From: Alphaproteobacteria bacterium
Lineage (GTDB): Bacteria; Pseudomonadota; Alphaproteobacteria; Rickettsiales; JAIXRX01
Assembly: GCA_027485005.1 (NCBI GenBank)
Contig: JAIXRX010000076.1
Location: 1 to 12,232, forward strand
Reading direction: 5' to 3'
Length of the DNA: 12,232 nucleotides
Shown here: in pieces, positions 8,023 to 12,232 of the stretch
Layout: each line of letters starts with the position of its first letter
Numbering within the stretch: position 1 is the first letter of the stretch
Program-made: the position numbers and the translations under genes
Notes under the pieces: model-generated
What the model was told of the DNA's origin: nothing
The model's database searches: none
The model's input: only the letters and a program-made list of their open reading frames with translations

Positions 8023-8084
8023 GCTTCCGCTCGGCGCTACTGCGCCTCACATGAAGCGGGCTCAAGGCTGCCACGGCCTACTGG
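8023..8084. repeat. 62-bp intergenic repeat, copy 2
   Basis: Second copy of the element at 7948-8009. Here the outer arms GCTTC and GAAGC are fully complementary; copy 1 has GAAGT. CAAGGC (8063-8068) and GCCTTG (8084-8089) can form a further stem that runs past the repeat edge. It contains no evident transposase and no obvious target duplication, so it resembles a REP- or MITE-like non-coding element more than an insertion sequence. Confidence 0.9.
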
Positions 8085-8124
8085 CCTTGGAGCAAATCTT
8101 CACAAAACTTTAACAAAACTGCAC

Positions 8125-8136
8125 ACACGCGCGTGT
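8125..8136. promoter_or_regulatory. Perfect 12-bp palindrome abutting the -10 box (possible operator)
   Basis: ACACGCGCGTGT is its own reverse complement. It occupies the promoter spacer directly before TATAAT, so a bound dimeric regulator would block RNA polymerase. The binding protein is unknown; chance occurrence cannot be excluded. Confidence 0.4.
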
Positions 8137-8142
8137 TATAAT
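8134..8142 (+). promoter_or_regulatory. Extended -10 promoter for the two-gene orphan unit
   Basis: TGTTATAAT is a consensus extended -10 element (TGn plus TATAAT at 8137-8142). The best -35-like sequence, TTAACA (8110-8115), is 21 bp away, too far to be optimal, so recognition probably depends on the extended -10. The start codon of the downstream gene is 32 bp after the -10 box. Confidence 0.55.
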
Positions 8143-8174
8143 GGTGGCACCTTAATAATGGAGCGACACCACGC

Positions 8175-9167
8175 ATGGGTATTGGCGATTTTTTCAGCAA
8201 CGGTATTTTTGGCAAGCCAATCTACAGCTCGCCAATGGAAAAGCGTGACGAAACTCTCGACAAATCAAAAGCACTGCTAGGAGCTTCAAGTGGCGCGTTA
8301 GGCATTGGCTTACTAGGTGGCGCACTAGAAGAATCGGGTGGAGTGGCAGAAACTATTTTCGCCAGTGAAGGAATTTTCAGTGGCGAAGGTGTACTTGCCA
8401 GTATCTTCAGAACATTTGAAACTGGTGCAGATTTTTATTGGGATTATCTGATCTGGCAAGATATCACTGGCAACCATCACTCATCTGCCGATGATTTTAA
8501 ACATGCATGGGATAGCATGGGGGCAACAGAACGAGAAGATTTGGAACATCTCGCTAAGGCTATTAAGGGGCACGTATTCTTTAATCAGCAACTCAAGAAA
8601 CATGCGAATAAAGAAGGAGTGGATGCACTTCATCAGCAATTCCAAGCCCTGCAATATAACATGCCTGGGGAAAAACTGCTTGAATCTGCTCACAAAAAAC
8701 TCCAGGTCATTTTGCATCCAGATAAGAATCTAACCAATTCAACCGAGGCAACAGGGCTATTTCAAGAGTTACAAAGCTGTTTTGGGGCGATAAAAGTTGG
8801 AGCAAAGCCACGTGAGGCTTATGAAATGAAGCTGAGCGAAAAGCCAGATCAATTAAAAGAATTATACGCAAAAATTAGTGCCAATGATGTGGAGCAGGTG
8901 TTTGAGAAAACACAGCAAGCCTCACGCAAATTATTAGGCACGGGCCCCATGGGTAAGGCTCAAAGTTGGGTCGAGAAACTTTCGGGAGTAGAAAAAGCGG
9001 GGCTAGTGGTTGGGGCACTTGGCCTGACTGCTGCTGCCGCTTACGGCGTTGCTAAAATGCTGGATAATAGAAAATCTCCAGTGCCTTCCGTGCCGCCGAG
9101 ACAAGAACCTGACCGTTCGTTTCAGGGAAAAATAAATGCCAATTCCAAACAATATCAGCAACTTTAA
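8175..9167 (+). CDS. Orphan protein with J-domain-like HPD segment and C-terminal membrane helix
   Basis: I do not recognise the full 330-residue protein. Residues about 153-217 resemble a divergent J domain: a helix with LLESAHKKLQVIL (168-180), then HPDKN (181-185), a second helix with FQELQSCFGAIK, then REAYE (213-217), where J proteins often have an aromatic residue near the end of the domain. HPD is the motif by which J proteins stimulate the ATPase of Hsp70 (DnaK). The N-terminus has a glycine-rich hydrophobic stretch (34-51) and an aromatic patch FYWDYLIW (87-94). A likely membrane helix runs at 276-294 (GLVVGALGLTAAAAYGVAK), followed by a short proline-rich, basic tail. There is no signal peptide. 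GGAG at 8160-8163 lies 11 bases before the ATG. The 149-residue gene follows after 17 bp. Function is unknown; membrane tethering of DnaK is an inference. Confidence 0.7.
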   Translation: MGIGDFFSNGIFGKPIYSSPMEKRDETLDKSKALLGASSGALGIGLLGGALEESGGVAETIFASEGIFSGEGVLASIFRTFETGADFYWDYLIWQDITGNHHSSADDFKHAWDSMGATEREDLEHLAKAIKGHVFFNQQLKKHANKEGVDALHQQFQALQYNMPGEKLLESAHKKLQVILHPDKNLTNSTEATGLFQELQSCFGAIKVGAKPREAYEMKLSEKPDQLKELYAKISANDVEQVFEKTQQASRKLLGTGPMGKAQSWVEKLSGVEKAGLVVGALGLTAAAAYGVAKMLDNRKSPVPSVPPRQEPDRSFQGKINANSKQYQQL

Positions 9168-9184
9168 ATGAATGGAGCAATCAC

Positions 9185-9634
9185 ATGAGAAATAACCAGC
9201 AAATGAACCAAGGTGGTAACCGGATGATTGTAGGTGGAGGTGAAGGGACTTTTGTCGATGGCGCTGATTTGAAACCCGTAGATGCTTCAGTAGAAACACT
9301 GGTAGGATTTGCCAATGGTGCCTTCAATGGCGCGGTTGTCTCAGCAGCCATTTCTGCGCTCTTTAGCCTTAAAGATGGTGGGAAAAATTCTCTGATGGAG
9401 AATTGGGGGAAAAACTTATCGGGATCACATTTGACACCTGTACTGATTGGCACAGCATTAAGCGGTGTCGTAGGAGCAGTAATTCGCAATTCCCGGGCGC
9501 GCATGCACAATCAATGGCGCAATGAGCATTATCAATTTCTGGAACATCAAGAGCAACAAGGCGCGCAAGGTAGCTTTGCTGGGCGCGAAGATGCACGCCG
9601 CAGCCAAACAGCCAGTGCGGTGAATGAGCGTTAA
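9185..9634 (+). CDS. Small orphan membrane protein with glycine zipper
   Basis: This is a 149-residue protein I cannot assign to a family. Two hydrophobic, small-residue-rich segments lie at about 38-62 and 83-101. The first has a GxxxGxxxG pattern (G41, G45, G49) and the second has G89, G94 and G97, which favour tight helix packing or oligomers. The N-terminus is Asn/Gln- and Gly-rich (NNQQMNQGGN, GGGEG), and the C-terminus (102-149) is soluble, charged and Gln/Arg-rich. GGAG at 9174-9177, seven bases before the ATG, is a good ribosome binding site. It lies 17 bp behind the J-like gene, so both are probably one transcript and may act together. A pore-like or scaffold role is possible but unproven. 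Confidence 0.7.
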   Translation: MRNNQQMNQGGNRMIVGGGEGTFVDGADLKPVDASVETLVGFANGAFNGAVVSAAISALFSLKDGGKNSLMENWGKNLSGSHLTPVLIGTALSGVVGAVIRNSRARMHNQWRNEHYQFLEHQEQQGAQGSFAGREDARRSQTASAVNER

Positions 9635-9661
9635 AATATCATTATCTCATAAAAGGAAATA

Positions 9662-10309
9662 TTAGAGTTTATGCTCTAGGCTTTCTGCCTGACGGACTGC
9701 TTGTGTTAGCACTTTGTGCGCCTCATCTTCACCAAGCTCCCCCGCTAAAGCCGTATAAACGGCTGACATATTTTTCTGTGCTTGAGAAATTTCTTCTTCC
9801 GTTAGTTGATAGTTCAATCGCCCATTTTTCGTCGTCGTGGTCGTGTAACTTCCTGTACTTGGTCTGAGCGTCATGGAATAAGAACCGGCCGCTAATTTAT
9901 CTGGGCTGGTAGTTGTTGTGACATAATAACCTTTTTCATTGGTGCTATTATGACGAAGATATGCACACGACGCTTTGCTTTTTTCGGTTTCAACACATGC
10001 AGACATATGACGGCTCATCCCTTCTGTTAGGGTGTGCATCACACGGTCCATCTCCGCAGCAATTGCACGCCCCTCTGGCGTGTCGCCTAAACATTCCGTC
10101 AGCTGCTGTTTCAGAGCGGTTACCACCTTGCACTGCATATTCGGCGCTTTGCCGGTTTCTTCCATAATCCGCACTAATTGCGCCACGATATTTTCCAAGT
10201 GTCGATGCGCCACATGCTGCTGTTTAGCAGACATGGGGAAGCTCATCAGGGCATTGCCTGTGCTTGCACGATTGGAATTATAATAAGCAGGGTTTACATT
10301 GACGATCAT
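9662..10309 (-). CDS. Orphan soluble protein, function unknown
   Basis: I do not recognise this 215-residue protein. No signal peptide or membrane helix is evident. Residues about 28-118 look helical and contain four cysteines (60, 73, 105, 115). The middle (about 127-162) is rich in Thr, Ser and Tyr, with runs TTTTS and TTTTT on either side of SYSMTLRPSTGSY, and probably forms a beta or disordered linker. The C-terminus (168-215) is again helical and acidic, with a REL-like repeat of Ala/Glu. The gene is convergent to the 149-residue gene, 27 bp apart, with no clear terminator between them. TAGAGTG on the reverse strand (10314-10320) is a weak ribosome binding site. It could be cytoplasmic or a leaderless secreted substrate; nothing here decides. 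Confidence 0.65.
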   Translation of the reverse strand: MIVNVNPAYYNSNRASTGNALMSFPMSAKQQHVAHRHLENIVAQLVRIMEETGKAPNMQCKVVTALKQQLTECLGDTPEGRAIAAEMDRVMHTLTEGMSRHMSACVETEKSKASCAYLRHNSTNEKGYYVTTTTSPDKLAAGSYSMTLRPSTGSYTTTTTKNGRLNYQLTEEEISQAQKNMSAVYTALAGELGEDEAHKVLTQAVRQAESLEHKL

Positions 10310-10456
10310 CGAGCACTCTAATTAATCAAATGAATATTCAATAAGTGTATCAGCCATTCGTTAAGATTTGATGACAATTGGAGAGATAATCGGGCTTTAC
10401 AAGCGCCCAAAGCCACGGCAAATATAAGGATATAAGAATACACGGGAGTTTTCACT
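10310..10456. other. Divergent intergenic region between the orphan gene and the MarR gene
   Basis: This 147-bp gap should hold promoters for both flanking genes. The best forward candidate is TTAAGA (10361-10366), 18 bp, then GATAAT (10385-10390), a weak match. TATAAG occurs twice further on (10423 and 10431) without a well-placed -35. TGAATATTCA (10331-10340) is a perfect 10-bp palindrome near the orphan gene's start and might be an operator. The forward ribosome binding site is GGGAG at 10444-10448. No confident reverse promoter was found. Confidence 0.35.
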
Positions 10457-10837
10457 ATGGCATCGCCTTCTTCAGCTACCTCATTGGAGGCATTGCGTGC
10501 CTTTCAGCAGGTGTTTGAGCGCGCGGTTCGCCAAAAAAACTTTGACCTTTCCGCCCGCCAAACAGCTATTTTCTTTGCGGTTTATCTTTCGCCCCCACCC
10601 CACAGCGTTAAATCTTTTGCGGAAAGCCTCAATATTTCCAAACCCGCTATTTGCCGCGCGGTGGACCATTTAAGCCGCTTGGGTTTAGTAAAACGGTGGC
10701 GTGACCCTAAAGATAAGCGTAAAGTTATGATACAGCGCACAGTGAAAGGCTCAGTCTTTCTCATGGAATTTTCTGAAATTTTGTTGGGCAGCGCGGCAGC
10801 CGCAGCAGTACCAACACCACCTCAACAGTTAGGTTAA
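10457..10837 (+). CDS. MarR-type winged helix transcriptional regulator
   Basis: This is a 126-residue DNA-binding regulator with a winged helix-turn-helix. The helix-turn-helix covers about 49-79 (SVKSFAESLNISKPAICRA, then VDHLSRLGLVKR). The wing is RDPKDKRKVMIQRTVKG (82-98), matching the D-x-R-D-x-R...T-x-x-G pattern of MarR proteins. It is shorter than most MarR proteins (about 140-160), mainly through a short C-terminal dimer helix that ends in an alanine run (113-117) and a proline-rich tail. GGGAG eight bases before the ATG supports the start. The membrane protein gene starts 4 bp after its stop, so the two are coupled. Its ligand and targets are unknown; the nearby fliF leader is one possible target, only by proximity. 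Confidence 0.8.
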   Translation: MASPSSATSLEALRAFQQVFERAVRQKNFDLSARQTAIFFAVYLSPPPHSVKSFAESLNISKPAICRAVDHLSRLGLVKRWRDPKDKRKVMIQRTVKGSVFLMEFSEILLGSAAAAAVPTPPQQLG

Positions 10838-10841
10838 TCGT

Positions 10842-11672
10842 ATGTTTTATATCGTGGACGAACAACAACGAAAAATTGGACCTTATGACCTCGTGACGCT
10901 TATTAAAAAATTGCGTAACGGGAAGCTTTCTGCTGAAGCATTGCTACAAAATATTGAAGATCCGTTCGGGGATCCTATCATGGCGCAACACCACCCTATG
11001 CTACGCGAGGTATTTGAAGAAGTTCAAGCGCTGCCGGAGCATGAGGAACGTGCGGCATCACCCGCCATGCGCAGCTATAGTTTAGTGTTTTTGCTCAAGC
11101 AAGGACTAGAAAATCTTTTAAGCAGCCAGTCGCTTTTGCTTTACGCCAGTGGCTTTGTATTAGTGTGTGCCGCGCCTCTATCAGCATTAATCTGGGCTAA
11201 AATTGCGCTTCCCCTCAAATTCACCGCATCTATTGTTTGTGTTATCGCGGGGATGTTGGCACTCAGCTATTGTTTGATTGCTCATTTGCGCCAGCATCGC
11301 GGCCAGCCACTTGATTCAGGGCTCATTCTTCAAACGATGAAAGAACATCGTATTTCTTTACTGAAAATGGCGGCTTTAATTGGATGTATTGCCGCTATTG
11401 GCCTGTGGTTTATTATTATCCCAGGTATTTTTATTATTACCTTCACTATCTTCACGCCTCTACTAATCACTGACCAAAAACTGAGTGTTGCCAATGCTTT
11501 GGTAATTGGCCGCAAGCGCATGCAACATATTGGTTGGGATAATATCGGGGTTATTTTTGGATTAATCACTATTAATGTCGTGTTAGCACCGCTCGTTCTA
11601 CCGCTGGTATTCACCCTGCCGATGACCCTGACGGGCTTAATTACCATTTATGACGAGCAAATGTTTGCATAG
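10842..11672 (+). CDS. GYF_2-domain membrane protein
   Basis: This is a 276-residue protein with two parts. Residues 2-46 match a GYF_2-type domain: an aromatic start (FYIVDEQQRKIGPYDLVTL), then NGKLSAEALLQ. Such domains are thought to bind short proline-containing peptides. After an acidic linker (about 54-75), residues 95-270 form a multi-pass membrane domain with helices at about 98-119, 126-148, 173-210 (probably two) and 231-268 (probably two). That part resembles general polytopic families such as DUF975 or the membrane part of glycerophosphodiester phosphodiesterases, but I cannot assign it. Its start lies 4 bp after the MarR gene stop, with TTAGGT in the end of that gene as a ribosome binding site. 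It is followed by the fliF leader; no clear terminator separates them. Confidence 0.7.
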   Translation: MFYIVDEQQRKIGPYDLVTLIKKLRNGKLSAEALLQNIEDPFGDPIMAQHHPMLREVFEEVQALPEHEERAASPAMRSYSLVFLLKQGLENLLSSQSLLLYASGFVLVCAAPLSALIWAKIALPLKFTASIVCVIAGMLALSYCLIAHLRQHRGQPLDSGLILQTMKEHRISLLKMAALIGCIAAIGLWFIIIPGIFIITFTIFTPLLITDQKLSVANALVIGRKRMQHIGWDNIGVIFGLITINVVLAPLVLPLVFTLPMTLTGLITIYDEQMFA

Positions 11673-11702
11673 TTCGTGGGCATCACAAAAATATCATCGA
11701 TG

Positions 11703-11717
11703 TAGGTAAAAAATACC
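11703..11717. promoter_or_regulatory. Dyad motif in the fliF leader, site 1
   Basis: TAGGTAAAAAATACC, with the dyad GGTA-AAAAA-TACC. It lies upstream of the candidate -35 box at 11730, so it could be an activator or distal operator site. The identical 15-mer recurs at 11765. Confidence 0.6.
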
Positions 11718-11729
11718 CATATTGCCCTA

Positions 11730-11758
11730 TTGCTATTTTTTAGATGAAGTGATATAAT
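11730..11758 (+). promoter_or_regulatory. Candidate sigma70 promoter for fliF
   Basis: TTGCTA (11730-11735), exactly 17 bp, then a perfect TATAAT (11753-11758) preceded by TGA, giving an extended -10. The predicted start point is near 11765. A second perfect TATAAT at 11783-11788 has no good -35 and may be a secondary promoter. Both lie before the fliF ribosome binding site. Confidence 0.6.
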
Positions 11759-11764
11759 GGTTTA

Positions 11765-11781
11765 TAGGTAAAAAATACCTA
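11765..11781. promoter_or_regulatory. Dyad motif in the fliF leader, site 2
   Basis: TAGGTA-AAAAA-TACCTA is a perfect 6-bp inverted repeat with a 5-base A spacer. Its first 15 bases equal site 1. It covers the predicted transcription start and ends just before the second TATAAT, a position suited to repression. Confidence 0.65.
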
Positions 11782-11810
11782 GTATAATAACAAAAACTGC
11801 AGGGGGAAAG

Positions 11811-12232
11811 ATGAGCGATTTCGTAAAGTCCATGAAAGACTTGGGGCAATTTAAGTTAATCGCCATGGTAGGCGCGGCCCTTGTTCTTATTGCCTTTTTT
11901 GTCTTTATTTCCCTGCGCATTTCGTCGCCTATGATGGCACCTTTATACAGCAATCTTTCGATGGAAGATAGCGGGCGCATTGTTCAAGAGCTAGAAACCC
12001 AAAAAATCCCATATGAATTACGCGCCAATGGCACCCAAATTATGGTAGCTGCGCCAGAAGCTCTAAAACTCCGCGTGACACTTGCTCAACAAGGCATTCC
12101 TTCTAACGGCTCCATTGTGGGTTATGAAATTTTTGACCGCGCCGAATCACTCGGCACCTCCAATTTTGTTCTTAACGTCAACATGGTTCGCGCACTTGAA
12201 GGTGAATTGGCGCGCACCATTGGCTCACTACA
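11811..12232 (+). CDS. fliF: Flagellar MS-ring protein FliF (5' part, cut by window end)
   Basis: FliF forms the MS ring in the inner membrane, the base on which the flagellar motor and export gate are built. The 140 codons present show the family's N-terminal plan: a short cytoplasmic start, a membrane helix (about 16-35), then the periplasmic ring-building region with APLYSNLSMEDSGRIVQEL (43-61), a LRVTLAQQGIP stretch (87-97), GYEIFD (104-109) and GTSNFVLNVNMVRALEGELA (115-134). The gene is open at the window edge and the rest, including the C-terminal FliG-binding tail, is not visible. AGGGGG at 11801-11806, four bases before the ATG, is a strong ribosome binding site. It is probably the first gene of a flagellar operon controlled by the leader at 11703-11788. 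Confidence 0.93.
   Translation, partial: MSDFVKSMKDLGQFKLIAMVGAALVLIAFFVFISLRISSPMMAPLYSNLSMEDSGRIVQELETQKIPYELRANGTQIMVAAPEALKLRVTLAQQGIPSNGSIVGYEIFDRAESLGTSNFVLNVNMVRALEGELARTIGSL

Noticed and set aside
7981..8280. Forward open frame of 99 codons spanning the repeats, with a repeated GSRLPRPTGL peptide
   Set aside because: The peptide repeat is simply the translation of the 75-bp-period DNA repeat, since 75 is a multiple of three. The frame starts at GTG inside copy 1, lacks a ribosome binding site, crosses the promoter and runs over the start of the 330-residue gene in another frame.
9663..9678. TAGAG-TTTATG-CTCTA inverted repeat as a terminator between convergent genes
   Set aside because: The stem is only 5 bp and mostly A/T-rich, overlaps the coding end of the 215-residue gene, and has no T run in the correct position.
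11705..11717. GGTA-AAAAA-TACC as a transcription terminator after the GYF_2 gene
   Set aside because: The stem is only 4 bp and is not followed by a T tract. The exact duplication near the fliF promoter fits protein binding sites better.
11703..11781. CtrA binding sites upstream of fliF
   Set aside because: I looked for TTAA-N7-TTAA, the usual alphaproteobacterial flagellar control site, and found no good match in this leader.

Overview
The window looks like a chromosomal segment of a flagellated alphaproteobacterium. The strongest taxonomic pointer is ComEC: its C-terminal region has the degenerate form common in Alphaproteobacteria, without the metal-binding histidines of the nuclease-like domain. 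The start of fliF at the right edge shows that a flagellar basal body is encoded. I cannot place the organism more finely from sequence alone. I saw no tRNA, rRNA, CRISPR array, transposase or phage integrase.

Left part (1-7938) is conventional and dense. It holds a DUF599 membrane protein, a TraB/GumN-family secreted protein, a reverse-strand comEC that overlaps the TraB/GumN gene tail to tail, then gltX diverging from comEC across only 25 bp. After these come def (peptide deformylase), a clear intrinsic terminator, a cytochrome b561 gene and an M17 leucyl aminopeptidase. The last two are 15 bp apart, probably one transcript from an extended -10 promoter. Catalytic or ligand residues of GltX, Def, cytochrome b561 and the aminopeptidase are all in place.

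Middle part (7939-10309) is the accessory stretch. It opens with a 62-bp intergenic element present twice at a 75-bp period (61/62 identical). Next is an extended -10 promoter abutted by a perfect 12-bp palindrome, then a tight two-gene unit. Its first gene encodes a 330-residue protein with an HPD-bearing, J-domain-like segment and possible membrane segments. The second encodes a 149-residue protein with two glycine-rich membrane segments, one a GxxxGxxxG zipper. A convergent orphan of 215 residues follows. I recognise none of the three as a named family. This is the best candidate for something undescribed.

Right part (10457-12232) holds a MarR-type regulator, 4 bp from a protein joining an N-terminal GYF_2-like domain to a multi-pass membrane domain, then the 5' end of fliF. 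The fliF leader carries two copies of the same 15-mer dyad, TAGGTAAAAAATACC. Their start points are 62 bp apart, on either side of a good sigma70-type promoter. This looks like a two-operator control region for the flagellar operon.
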